Shown here: positions 20,779 through 31,223 of the stretch, one piece after another | Position numbering within the stretch: position 1 is the stretch's first letter | Layout: each line of letters starts with the position of its first letter | Source of the DNA: Terrilactibacillus sp. S3-3 | GTDB lineage: Bacteria; Bacillota; Bacilli; Bacillales; Sporolactobacillaceae | Assembly: GCA_030437565.1 (NCBI GenBank) | Contig: CP129291.1 | Coordinates: 2,728,001 to 2,792,000, forward strand | DNA: 64,000 nt | Direction of reading: 5' to 3' | Made by a program: the position numbers and the translations under genes | Notes under the pieces: model-generated | Databases searched by the model: none | Told to the model about the DNA's origin: nothing | Seen by the model: the letters and a program-made list of their open reading frames with translations, nothing else

Positions 20779-21116
20779 CCCGCACCAAAATGGCGCGTTC
20801 GCGATTCAAAATGGCGCGTTCGCGATTCAAAATGGCGCGTTCGCGATTCAAAATGGCGCGTTCGCGATTCAAAATGGCGCGTTCGCGATTCAAAATGGCG
20901 CGTTCGCGATTCAAAATGGCGCGCGCGATTTGGCGCGCGATTCAAAATGGCGCGTTCGCGATTCAAAATGGCGCGTTCGCGATTCAAAATGGCGCGTTCG
21001 CGATTCAAAATGGCGCGTTCGCGATTCAAAATGGCGCGTTCGCGATTCAAAATGGCGCGTTCGCGATTCAAAATGGCGCGTTCGCGATTCAAAATGGCGC
21101 GTTCGCGAACGGGCCC
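20779..21116 (+). repeat. Array 1: fifteen near-identical 21-bp repeats
   Basis: Unit AAAATGGCGCGTTCGCGATTC begins at 20787 and recurs at exact 21-bp steps to 20913. One 31-bp irregular unit (with GCGCGCGCG expansions) follows, then exact 21-bp steps resume from 20944 to 21091. That is 15 copies, essentially without substitution apart from the ends and the irregular unit. Long open frames on both strands (for example 20709-21179 plus, 20769-21182 minus) exist only because 21 is a multiple of 3. It lies between the yvlD stop and hprK. Confidence 0.97.
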
Positions 21117-21254
21117 GGCAAGCCGCGCCGTTCGCTCGCTATTGGGCGCCGGCTGCCGTTTCGCTTCGCCTCGGATTGACACTGACGAGGCGAATGAAAC
21201 ACCCGGCTTCCATGCCGGACCCTTCGCTCAATAACGAATAAATAAAAGCTGCGG

Positions 21255-21620
21255 TCAGCGACGCCGCAGCGGTTTAATGATAAATGTTTGAATAATCACT
21301 TGGCAGACGGCCATGATAATTGCTGCAAATAAGGCAGTGCCGAACCCCATAATTTGGAAAGAAGGTCCCATAATGGCCGATGTGATCCACAGCATCAAAG
21401 CGTTGATAACAAATATAAACAGGCCAAGGGTCAGGATCGTCACCGGCAGCGATAACAAAATCAGAATCGGCTTGACGATCAAATTCAGTACAGATAAAAC
21501 CAGGCTGGCTGCCAAAGCCGCACCAACACCGGAAAGATGAATAGTATTAGGCATATAGCCGGCGATCATCATTAAGATAATCGTGTTGACAATGACATTA
21601 ATCAGCCAATTGCTAAACAA
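21255..21620 (-). CDS. yvlD: YvlD-like membrane protein (phage-holin family IV)
   Basis: A 121-aa protein with four hydrophobic segments: LINVIVNTIILMMIAGY, LAASLVLSVLNLIVKPILIL, LPVTILTLGLFIFVINALML and ALFAAIIMAVCQVII. The NxIVKPILxLLSLPxTxLTLGLFxxxINALML pattern is typical of the YvlD/DUF360-type family. Role unknown; envelope stress association comes from its pairing with a PspC-domain gene. It starts 6 nt after the upstream yvlC-like gene stops, so the two are one operon. Confidence 0.85.
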   Translation of the reverse strand: MFSNWLINVIVNTIILMMIAGYMPNTIHLSGVGAALAASLVLSVLNLIVKPILILLSLPVTILTLGLFIFVINALMLWITSAIMGPSFQIMGFGTALFAAIIMAVCQVIIQTFIIKPLRRR

Positions 21621-21626
21621 AGGTTA

Positions 21627-21821
21627 TCACGCTTCTTCTTGAGGAATGATGAAATAAGCGGCTAAGTATATGATGGCAAACGGAAAAAAGCCGGTCAAAG
21701 CGACCAACACTAGAAAAATCAGGCGAACAAGCGTCGGATCCAGGTTTAAATATTCGCCGACACCGCCTAGAATTCCTGTTAAAATACGGTTTTTTTTCGA
21801 ACGGTAAAGCTTTTTCATCAT
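21627..21821 (-). CDS. yvlC: PspC-domain protein YvlC
   Basis: A 64-aa protein: basic N-terminus KKLYRSKKNRILTGILGG, then GEYLNLDPTLVRLIFLVLVALTG and a hydrophobic stretch ending AYFIIPQEEA. This is the whole PspC domain with a single hairpin-like membrane region. PspC proteins sense envelope stress in other bacteria. Operon with yvlD. Start may be the first or second Met; AGGAAG lies upstream. Confidence 0.88.
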   Translation of the reverse strand: MMKKLYRSKKNRILTGILGGVGEYLNLDPTLVRLIFLVLVALTGFFPFAIIYLAAYFIIPQEEA

Positions 21822-22090
21822 ACCACTTCCTCACTTAGGTGTTATCTTTTTCAAAAACTTTTCATTTTTGCGAAGCAATGGCACAGAACAGCCAGCCCGT
21901 AAAAGTACGGCATCCGGTTAAATCAGTTGACCTTGGTATCGGTCATTTCTTGCACGAGAATAAATTAGATTTTGGAATAGCTTACATGGACAGGCATCCG
22001 CCAACGGCCGCCCACGCTCTGCATCCTCCATAAAAAATGGGGGACAGCAGATATTTTTCGCCGTTCTCTTTATTATATGCCCATATCCGG
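21822..22090. other. Intergenic between yvlC and uvrA terminator
   Basis: About 270 bp. No gene is recognised; the open frames on either strand lack ribosome-binding sites. Confidence 0.5.
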
Positions 22091-22129
22091 CAAAAAAAAA
22101 AAACAGCGAAGACAGGCTGTTCACAGCCT
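22091..22129 (-). terminator. Terminator of uvrBA
   Basis: Minus strand AGGCTGTGAACAGCCT and the overlapping ACAGCCTGTCTTCGCTGT stem, followed by twelve T. Confidence 0.8.
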
Positions 22130-22170
22130 CATGTTCGGTTTAAATCCCATTCGGCTTGCGGGCCGGAGTT

Positions 22171-25053
22171 TCAAACAGCTGAGTGTTCCTGCTCTTTGAT
22201 TCGTTCAGCCATCCGTTTTCTGTCGCGCTCAAGAATCGGTTTCAAATACTTGCCCGTATACGATCCCGGTGTTTCGGCAATCTGTTCGGGGGTGCCGTGA
22301 GCGATGACCGTCCCGCCGCCGTCTCCGCCTTCGGGACCTAGATCGATCAGATAATCGGCGGCCTTGATCACATCGAGATTGTGTTCGATAATCAGCACCG
22401 TATCGCCGCAGTCAACAAGCCGCTGCAGCACGTCAAGCAGGCGGGCGATATCATCGGTATGAAGGCCGGTCGTCGGTTCATCCAGTATATAAAGAGCGCG
22501 TCCTTTCGTGCGGCGGTAAAGCTGCGAAGCCAATTTGACCCGCTGCGCTTCTCCTCCTGAAAGTGTTGTCGCCGGCTGGCCGAGTTTGACATAGCCGAGG
22601 CCGACATCGTTAAGCGGCTCGAGCCGCCGTTTGATCCGCGGAATATTGGTGAAGAAATCCAAGGCTTCCTCGACCGTCATATCCAGCACATCGGCGATTG
22701 TTTTGCCTTTATAGGTGATGTCGAGCGTTTCCCGATTATAGCGTTTCCCATGGCACACTTCGCATGGGACATATACATCGGGCAGAAAATGCATTTCAAT
22801 TTTGATAATCCCGTCACCGTGGCATGCTTCACAGCGGCCGCCTTTCACATTAAAACTGAAACGCCCTTTCTTGTATCCGCGCACTTTTGCTTCGTTCGTT
22901 TCAGCAAAAACTTCACGGATCATGTCAAAAACCCCGGTATATGTTGCCGGGTTGGAGCGTGGTGTCCGGCCGATCGGCGCCTGATCGATATCGATCACCC
23001 GTTCCAGCTGTTCAATCCCTTTGATCGCTTTGCATTCGCCGGGTTTATCGCGGCGTCCGTGCAGTTTCTGGGCAAGTGTTTTAAATAAGACTTCATTGAC
23101 AAGCGTGCTCTTTCCCGATCCGGAAACGCCGGTCACGCAAGTCAAAACACCGAGCGGAAAGTCCACCGAGACATTTTTTAAGTTGTTCTCTCTGGCGCCG
23201 ACAACTTTAATAGCCTGCTTTTTCGGTTTGCGCCGTTCATTCGGCACAGGAATGAATTTTTTGCCCGATAAGTACTGCCCCGTCAGTGAATGCGGATTGT
23301 GCATTAATTCCTCAGGCGTACCTTGAGCGGTAATCCGTCCGCCATGCGCGCCGGCACCCGGACCGACATCAATGATATAGTCGGCCGCCTTCATCGTATC
23401 TTCGTCATGCTCGACAACAAGCAGTGTGTTGCCTAAATTTTTCATGTTGATCAATGTTTGGATCAATCGATCATTATCCCTTTGATGAAGGCCAATCGAC
23501 GGTTCATCCAAAATATACAGAACACCCATCAGCCGTGATCCGACCTGGGTCGCCAGCCTGATTCTTTGCGCCTCGCCGCCGGAAAGTGTGCCGGCCGCGC
23601 GGCTGAGTGTCAGATAATCAAGGCCGACGTCAATGAGAAAACGCGTCCGCTCGCTGCTGATTTCCCGCAAGATCAGCCGGGCGATCGTCTGCTCTTTCTC
23701 AGACAGCTCCAGTGTGTCAAAGAAATGAAGCATTTTTCTAACCGGCATCGCGGTGATTTCACCGATATGTTTGCCGGTAATTTTCACGGCAAGTGCCTCT
23801 TCTCTGAGCCTGTAGCCTTTGCATGTCGGGCAAGGTTTTTGCATCATGTAGCCGGCCATCTGCTCTCTGGTAAAATCGGAGTTTGTTTCCTTGTAGCGGC
23901 GGCTGATGTTGTTAACGACACCTTCAAAATAAATTTCTCTTTCCTTTACATCGCCAAATTCGCTTTCATAGCGAAAATAAATCCGTTCCTTCCCGCTGCC
24001 GTAAAGGATCTTATCCATTTGCTCTTTCGGAAGCTTATTGACCGCCACGTACATGTCGATGCCGTAATGATCGCAGACGCTCTTCAGCAGCTGAGGATAA
24101 TATTGAGAACTGGTCGGTTGCCACGCCGCAATCGCGCCGTTTGCCAGCGATTGTTCCAGTCCGGAATGACAAGATCAAGGTCGACTTCAAGCCGGGACCC
24201 CAGTCCGTCGCAATCCGGACAGGCTCCGAAAGGGCTGTTAAATGAAAACAGGCGCGGCTCCAGTTCATCAATTGAAAACCCGCAATACGGGCACGAATGC
24301 TGCTCGGAAAAAAAAGCAGTTCGTCGCCATCAATAATGTCCACGATCACCCGTCCGCCGGCAAGTTTTGTCGCCGCTTCAAGCGAGTCGGCAAGGCGCGA
24401 AGCAATCCCTTCCTTCAGCACAATACGGTCGACAACGACCTCGATATTGTGTTTCTTGTTTTTTTCCAGCTTGATCTCTTCGGCGGCTTCCCTCATTTCG
24501 CCGTCAATCCGGACGCGGACGTATCCCTTTTTTTTTTCTTGATATCATCCAGAACTTTCACCTGCGCCCCTTTCCGTCCGGAGACAATCGGCGCCAAAAT
24601 CTGCAATTTCGTCCGTTCAGGAAAAACCAAAATTCGATCGACCATTTGCTCAATCGTCTGTGAGACAATTTCAACACCATGATTAGGGCAGAAAGGATGG
24701 CCGACCCGGGCAAACAGCAGACGCAGATAATCGTATATTTCCGTCACGGTGCCGACGGTTGAGCGCGGGTTGCGGCTCGTCGTCTTCTGATCAATAGAAA
24801 TCGCCGGTGACAATCCCTCAATTGCATCGACATCCGGCTTATCCATCTGACCAAGAAATTGTCTGGCGTAGGCCGACAATGATTCGACATAACGCCGCTG
24901 CCCCTCTGCATAGATGGTGTCAAAAGCAAGGGATGATTTTCCCGAGCCGGATAACCCCGTCAGGACAACCAGTTTGTCCCTGGGAATCGTCACATCAATA
25001 TTCTTCAGGTTATGCTCGCGCGCGCCTTTTACAATAATATTTTCCAGTCCCAT
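22171..25053 (-). CDS. uvrA: Excinuclease ABC subunit A, frame-disrupted
   Basis: Damage-recognition ATPase of nucleotide excision repair. It has two ABC modules. The first Walker A is [12 protein letters not shown] (about residue 31) and the second is [11 protein letters not shown]. Zn-finger Cys clusters are [10 protein letters not shown] and [13 protein letters not shown]...[10 protein letters not shown]. Both ABC signatures LSGGEAQR are present. Corrected length 961 aa (2,883 nt), exactly family-like. Breaks fall near 24530 (T-run), 24305 (A-run) and 24130-24170. Start at ATG 25053, about 6 nt after AAGGATG. It lies 5 bp downstream of uvrB. Confidence 0.95.
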
Positions 25054-25058
25054 CGGTG

Positions 25059-27045
25059 TCATCCTTCCGCTCTCAATTCAAAAATAATATCCCTAAGCTC
25101 TGCTGCTTTTTCAAAATCCAGCGCTTTGGCTGCCTCTTTCATTTCCTTCTCCATGCTGACAATGGCTTTCTTCCGCTCGGTTTTGCTCATCTTTTTCATG
25201 CCAGTCTTCTTAGTGTCATATGTTTCGGTATCTTCGGCCGCGTATGTTGCCCGAATCAAATCAGGTATGGCTTTATGAATCGTTTGCGGCGTGACACCGT
25301 GAATACGGTTGTACTCAGTCTGCACTTTCCGCCTGCGGTTTGTTTCATCGAGCGCCACGCGCATCGAATCCGTAATTCGATCCGCATACATAATGACTTT
25401 GCCGTTTGCATTTCTGGCTGCGCGGCCGATCGTCTGAATCAGCGACCGTTCGGAACGCAGAAAGCCTTCTTTATCCGCATCCAAAATCGCCACAAGCGAA
25501 ACCTCGGGGATGTCCAGTCCCTCGCGCAGCAGGTTGATGCCGACAAGCACGTCGAACGTTCCGACCCGCAAATCACGGATGATCTCAATCCGCTCAAGCG
25601 TTTTAATCTCTGAATGCAAGTATCGCACTTTTACACCCATATCATTCAGATAAATCCGTCAGATTTTCGGACATTTTCTTTGTCAATGTCGTAACAAGCA
25701 CGCGTTCGTGGTTTTCCGTCCGTTTGTGAATCTCATCCAGCAGGTCGTCAATCTGGCCTTTTATCGGACGGACTTCAATAGTCGGATCAAGCAGCCCCGT
25801 CGGCCGGATAATTTGCTCGACCGCCTTGCCGGAATGGTCCAGCTCGTAGTCTCCCGGCGTCGCCGATACATACACAATTTGATGAACATGGTCTTCAAAC
25901 TCTTCAAATTTCAGCGGCCGGTTGTCCTTCGCCGACGGAAGCCGGAAACCATGTTCGACCAGTACACTTTTTCTTGATTGGTCACCGTTGTACATGGCAC
26001 GGATCTGAGGCAGCGTCACGTGTGATTCATCGATCATGATTAAAAAATCTTTTGGAAAGTAATCGAGCAGCGTATAAGGGGTTTCGCCTGGACCACGCAG
26101 CGTTAAGTGGCGTGAATAATTTTCAATTCCCGAGCAAAAACCCATTTTCGACATCATCATTTCCAGATCATAGCGCGTCCTTTGCTCAAGCCTTTGTGCT
26201 TCGAGCAGCTTTCCCTGCTCTTTCAATTCTTTCAGTCTTTCCTCCAGCTCTTTTTCAATGTTTTTTATCGCTATCTTCATCTTCTCTTCCCTTGTGACGA
26301 AGTGGGAAGCCGGATAGATGGCCACGTGATCGCGCTCGCCGACAATTTCGCCGGTCAGTGCGTCAATTTCCGTAATCCGTTCGATTTCATCGCCAAAAAA
26401 TTCAACGCGGATGCAGTGCTCATCCCTCGATGCCGGAAAAATCTCGACGACATCGCCGCGTACGCGGAATGTACCGCGCGTAAAATTAATATCATTCCGG
26501 TTATACTGAATGTCAACCAGCTCACGAAGCATCCGGTCGCGGTCTTTCTCCATCCCTTTTCTTAAAGAGAGAACGAGAGCCTTATACTCTTCCGGAGATC
26601 CTAAACCATAAATGCAGGAAACGCTGGCGACGATAATGACGTCCCGCCTTTCAAACAGCGAACTAGTCGCCGAATGGCGCAGCTTGTCAATTTTTCATCA
26701 TTGATGCTGGCATCTTCTCTCTCTATATAAGTATCCGATTGCGGAATATAAGCTTCAGGTTGATAATAATCATAGTAGCTGACAAAATATTCGACCGCGT
26801 TGTTCGGGGAAAAATTCCTTGAACTCGCTGTACAGCTGGCCGGCCAGCGTTTTGTTGTGGGCAATGACAAGCGTCGGTTTGTTCACTTGCTGAATCACAT
26901 TCGACATGGTAAACGTCTTGCCTGTTCCCGTTGCCCCAAGCAGCGTCTGGTGCTTCTTATTGTGCTTAATGCCGTCGACAAGCTGACGAATCGCTTCCGG
27001 CTGATCCCCTTGCGGCTGATATTTCGAAACAAGTTGAAATCCCAT
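25059..27045 (-). CDS. uvrB: Excinuclease ABC subunit B, frame-disrupted
   Basis: Helicase-like subunit that verifies damage and recruits UvrC. Walker A is [13 protein letters not shown] near residue 40. The beta-hairpin region [20 protein letters not shown] follows. Further motifs include [39 protein letters not shown] and QTIGRAARN. The C-terminal UVR domain is [20 protein letters not shown]. About 661 aa. Breaks fall near 26800, 26690-26590 and 25640. A LexA-type box lies upstream. It heads the uvrB-uvrA operon. Confidence 0.95.
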
Positions 27046-27078
27046 CCATTGCCCTCCAATACATCTTTCATATGTTCA

Positions 27079-27087
27079 ATTATAGCA
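27079..27087 (-). promoter_or_regulatory. Extended -10 promoter of uvrBA
   Basis: Minus strand TGCTATAAT, an extended -10. The best -35 (TTGCAG) is at a long 19-bp spacing, which the TG motif may compensate. Confidence 0.5.
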
Positions 27088-27115
27088 TAGGTAGATGGCT
27101 TAACTGCAAATAATA

Positions 27116-27130
27116 CGAACGGATATTCCG
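27116..27130. promoter_or_regulatory. LexA (DinR) SOS box upstream of uvrBA
   Basis: CGAACGGATATTCCG matches the Bacillus consensus CGAACRNRYGTTYCG at 14 of 15 positions. It lies next to the -35 region of uvrB, consistent with SOS control. A second half-matching element (GAACATATGAAA on the minus strand) overlaps the start-point region. Confidence 0.7.
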
Positions 27131-27223
27131 TTTTTTAACGATCAGTTTATACAGGAAACTTATCCTAGAGCCCGCCTTGCTTAAAGGTGGCAAAGACAGC
27201 TGTTTTCCGTACAATTTATAAGA

Positions 27224-27255
27224 GCCCCCATGACACGCGATGCGATCATGGGGGC
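27224..27255 (-). terminator. Terminator of abrB
   Basis: GCCCCCATGA...TCATGGGGGC, a 10-bp perfect stem, then TCTTATAAATT on the minus strand. Confidence 0.75.
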
Positions 27256-27289
27256 CCAAGCAATATATCAGATTTTTTTATTTATTTTT

Positions 27290-27580
27290 TTAGGAAGACT
27301 GGACGGGGCCAATATAACGTTCAATCTCTTCAACGACCTGTTTGGCGGCTTCACGGCTCAAGATAAGCCTGCCATTGGCTAGAACGAGATTATCAGGCGA
27401 TACCTCGTGTGTAATTTGGCAAGCCATACTGGGCGTGTACTTTTTTAATATGATCTGGTCTTCTTCCGTAAAAATTTCGAGCGGATCCCCCTCTTTAATG
27501 TTCATTGTTCTTCTCAACTCTATCGGAATGACGACACGCCCCAGCTCATCAACCTTGCGCACAATACCCGTTGATTTCAT
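27290..27580 (-). CDS. abrB: AbrB-family transition-state regulator
   Basis: A 96-aa swapped-hairpin DNA-binding protein. The N-terminus MKSTGIVRKVDELGRVVIPI (DNA-binding half) is nearly identical to B. subtilis AbrB/Abh. The C-terminal multimerisation half has TPSMACQITHEVSPDNLVLA and LILSREAAKQVVEEIERYI. AbrB represses post-exponential genes. I cannot separate AbrB from its paralogue Abh on sequence alone. Location beside uvrBA is not the B. subtilis abrB site, so the symbol names the family. AAGGGAG lies 7 nt before the ATG. Confidence 0.85.
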   Translation of the reverse strand: MKSTGIVRKVDELGRVVIPIELRRTMNIKEGDPLEIFTEEDQIILKKYTPSMACQITHEVSPDNLVLANGRLILSREAAKQVVEEIERYIGPVQSS

Positions 27581-27730
27581 GATTTTTCTCCCTTCGAAAA
27601 TTTGGTAAGCATCCCAATTACTAGAATACCATATTCAGAAATATTTATAAATAATATTCTTTCTCATTCATTATAATATTTGGTAAAATACTAAGATAAA
27701 TCTAGCCAAAAGCCGGCTGTCAAATTAAGC

Positions 27731-28937
27731 TCATGGAGTCGTTGGCATATATTTTTTCCACTTATTCGGCTCTAGAAAAAGGAGTCCGATCTTATGGCTG
27801 TCATTCTCGTGAATCGCTCCTTTGGCAAACCGCAGTTCTCCATGAGCATCGATGACTTCAAGTTTGCAGTAGGCCGCATTAGCCTGGAGCGCCTCATAAA
27901 AGGCGTACTCGCTGTTGACGGATCGGCCGTTGACCCGATAAATCACTTCGCCGGCCACAACCCCCATCCTGTCCGAAAGAGAGTGTGGGATCACGCCAAT
28001 CACTCTTAAGCCGTCGCTCGGTTCAGTAAAATAAAAAGTGCGTGTCTCCTGCAATCGGTGGTGAACGAACACAAGAACGAGCCGACTGACCATAACGGCA
28101 GCACCGCCGGCTGCCACCAGCACCGGCAGATGGAGCCAATAATCCAAGCCGACGGCCAGAGCCCTGATAAGAGCGGTCGCCAAATGCCAATGTCCGGCGG
28201 CGCGAACCGCTTCTTTAGGCAATCGATGGGTAATCAGCTGCTGAAGTCCCACGCCGAGCGGAAACATTGCAAAACCGAAGTGGCTGCCGACTCCGGGAAT
28301 GAACGGCCAATAATCACTGTGGCCAATAGGGCCGATTGCCGGCACAAGAAAAAAACAGCGGCACGATCCACAGCTTGCTCGCCTCATGGGCGCCGATCTT
28401 CTTGCCGCGCGGGCTATTGATCAGCCGCGGCGATGTCTGCCTGCTTCCCCATAAATAAACAAGCAGGCATTCAATAAAAAGGCAAACCGTCACAAACACA
28501 CCGAATGAAAGAAAAGAGACGTGGCGGATCTCCTCGATCCAGCGATTGAGAAACACATACGGAGTCTGAACCGCCGGCAGGAAATAAGCCGCAATCAGAG
28601 CCAGTCCGCCGCTGATCGCCGGTGACAAAAAACGCAATTGAGTCGTCAGCATAATGAGAAGATAACAGCATGATAACAAGACCACGACACCCGCCGGCAA
28701 AGCCGCTCCCAAAGCAATCAATACGGCCGTCCCCAGCAGACCCATTATCAAGCTCGGCGCCGCGCTGGCAAAGATATTATCAAACATGCCGAAAACTTTG
28801 ATCCCAAAAGAACGCCTTTCCCGCCGCACTCTCTGCCAGCCGAAGATAAACAGCCCAATAATCAGCAAATAAAGTATCGGATTGTAAAAAAGTGTTGCAA
28901 TGCCCTTTAAAATCGCAATGATCATGTCTTCCATCAT
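27731..28937 (-). CDS. minJ: Topological determinant of division MinJ, frame-disrupted
   Basis: Membrane protein linking DivIVA and MinD at the poles and septum in Bacillus. The N-terminal half has several hydrophobic spans (IAILKGIATLFYNPILYLLII, LLGTAVLIALGAALPAGVVV and others). The C-terminal cytoplasmic PDZ domain has GLRVIGVIPHSLSDRMGVVA and GEVIYRVNGRSVNSEYAFYE. About 402 aa after correction of a break near 28350 at an A-run. GGGGGATAG precedes the start. Position next to ctpB matches B. subtilis, where swrA lies between them; no swrA is recognisable here. Confidence 0.85.
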
Positions 28938-29473
28938 CTATCCCCCATGAATGATCCAAACTCAGTCAACTTCCGTTCTGAGAGGAACGGTTCATCAAGG
29001 CAGGCCCATCTGTCTTTCTGCAAAGCTCCTGCCCGTTTTCATGTTCCCCGTCTATTATCTAATTTTTTGAAGGCCTTTTACGACCCCGTCTCTTTTTATC
29101 GTCGATGGATGCAATCAGCCCGCTGCACCCAAAAAACCATGGCCATTGCCAATCCCAATACCTGCCTGCCTTATATTTTTTTCGGCGGGTTTTGATTTTT
29201 TTTAAGTGTAAAACGAAAATCAAGCCCGATTTATCAACTTTGATGGAATGGGCCGTGCCGCAAGCGGGTTGAACAACTTCCAATGGTATATTTCGCGTTT
29301 ATAAACATCGATCTTTTTTTTATACAACTTGACCCGGAGATGTGTTAAGAGGCGGCTTTTTTACACAAATTGAGTCCTATAAACGTCATTGATGAAATAC
29401 GATAATCCGCTTTTTACGAAACGGGCGACATCGTGAACATTTACAGAAACCCCGGAATATATTCGGCAGCCGG
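28938..29473. other. Intergenic between minJ and ctpB
   Basis: About 535 bp. In B. subtilis swrA lies here. A minus-strand frame at 29059-29283 (TTG start, 74 codons, very basic, W-rich in the middle) lacks a ribosome-binding site and resembles nothing I know. Confidence 0.5.
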
Positions 29474-29519
29474 CTTTTAAAAAGCAATAAAGAGATATCC
29501 TGTTTATCCGGATATCTCT
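29474..29519 (-). terminator. Terminator of ctpB
   Basis: Minus strand AGAGATATCC-GGATAAACA-GGATATCTCT followed by TTATTGCTTTTT. Confidence 0.8.
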
Positions 29520-29553
29520 TTTATTTCGACAAAGACAAGTAGCTTCCTGCCTA

Positions 29554-31015
29554 TTATTTAATTTTTTCTTGAATAATGTGGATCGCTTCATTCAGCTGCA
29601 AGTCATTTTTTTTTGAGTTGCCGATCTGTTCGATGACTTTTGTTTGCAACGCGCTCGCCTTTTTGATCGGCGGATCCCGAAGCCGGCAGGTTCACTGATT
29701 TTTGGAAAGCTTTAACCGCACTGACGGTTCCCTTGCTGTAATAACCGTCTTTACGTCCCGGGTCAAAGCCGACACCTTTTAACATCTTTTGTAAATTGAC
29801 GATTTGTGTACTGGTATGGTCATAACTCAGCACTTTGCCCTTTTTCAATGCCAACGGAGTGACATAAAAATAATCCGGCTGCTTCACTTTCACTGTCGGC
29901 TGAATCCCTTTTTTGTGAATCCAATGGCCGTCCGGAGTCAGCCATTTATAAGTGGTCAGTTTCAATTCGCTTTTGTCGGAAAGTTCGATGCCTTGTTGAA
30001 CGGTCCCCTTGCCAAAGGACTTTATTCCGACGACCGGATAGCCGCCCGCTTCTTTTAAAGCTCCGGTCAAAATTTCTGCGGCGGAAGCACTGCCGCTGTC
30101 AATTAAATCAACGATCGGGTACGGCTTTTTTTTGGTTGTTGAAGAATAGTAGGCTTCTTTCTTGCCGTTCCGATCTTCCACCTGAACAATCGGTTTATCC
30201 TTAGGAATAAACGCATCGGATTTTTTTTTTTTCTACTGCCTGCAGATAACCGCCCGGATTTCCCCGAACATCGATAATCAAACCGGCTATTTTTTTTTTT
30301 TTCCAACCCGCTTAATGTCTTTTTGAACTCTTTATCGGTATTTTCGTTGAATTGCGAGATGTCGATATAGCCGATCGAGTTGCCGCTGCGTTTGATAATC
30401 TTGCCGGTCACCGTCCGAAGCGGAATATTGCCACGTTTGATATTGAAAGAGAGCGTACTCGCCACTCCCGGCCGTTTAACACTCAGCTTGACATATGTAC
30501 CGCTTTTGCCCCTGATCCGATTGACCGCCTGATTGATGTTCATGCCGTCCGTTGACTTCCCATTTATCGAAAGAATTTGGTCATTCGGCTTGAGTCCTGC
30601 TTTTTCCGCGGGTGACCCCTTTATCGGCGAAACAATGCTGACCTTGTTTCCTACCATTTTGTACCTCTGCTCCGATACCCTGAAAAGATGAAGACAGCGA
30701 TTGTGTAAAGTCTTTCGCCGTTTTCGCATCCATATAGCTGGAGAAAGGATCGTTAAGCGCCTTGATCATGCCTTGAATCGCACCATCATAGAGCTTGTTG
30801 CTGCTGACTTTTTTAAAATAGTCCTTCTCAATTAAGTCGTGAATGGCTTGAACTTTTGCCGCTTCACCGCCTTTGGCTGATGATGTGTCGACTTTGATGA
30901 TTTGCCCGGCCTCGCGGTTCTTGACAAAGGCAGCGGCAGCATAGGATCCCGCCGCCCCAACGATAAGCGAAAGAATCATTAGCAGTGCCACAACTTTGCC
31001 GCTGTACTTCTTCAT
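29554..31015 (-). CDS. ctpB: C-terminal processing peptidase CtpB, frame-disrupted
   Basis: S41 serine protease; in B. subtilis CtpB cleaves SpoIVFA to trigger sigma-K activation. N-terminal signal-anchor: KVVALLMILSLIVGAAGSYA. The PDZ domain has GSPAEKAGLKPNDQILSING. The catalytic core has the Ser in LIDSGSASAAEILTGAL and the Lys in GIKSFGKGTVQQG. The C-terminal peptidoglycan-binding domain has LQKMLKGVGFDPGRKDGYYS. Breaks fall near 30640, 30295, 30225 and 29670. The corrected end reads LNEAIHIIQEKIK with TAA at 29554. About 487 aa. GGAGGAG precedes the start. Confidence 0.92.
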
Positions 31016-31037
31016 TCATCTCAGCTCCTCCGAAAAA

Positions 31038-31072
31038 AAAAACACCGCACCTGTGGATGCGATGCCCGTAAC
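31038..31072 (-). terminator. Terminator of ftsEX
   Basis: Minus strand CATCGCA-TCCACAGG-TGCGGTG (one G-T pair) followed by ten T. Confidence 0.7.
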
Positions 31073-31223
31073 TTCAAAATATTTTATACAAAGAATAATA
31101 CACTATATGAGACAGTTTGTCTGCATATGCTTTCCAAAAAAGCTGTGTAAGAGATTATTGGTCATTCTGTGCTCGCGTCTATCTGCCAGTGGCCATACCT
31201 GAAACTCGCCGTAAAAACACAGG

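Noticed and set aside
20709-21182. Long open frames on both strands across array 1 (MARSRFK, NGAFAIQ or WRVRDSK heptads)
   Set aside because: A 21-bp repeat without stop codons is open in several frames by arithmetic. There is no ribosome-binding site, and the related array 2 does not keep frame.
29059-29283. 74-codon minus-strand gene between minJ and ctpB, or a swrA remnant
   Set aside because: TTG start without a ribosome-binding site and no resemblance to SwrA.
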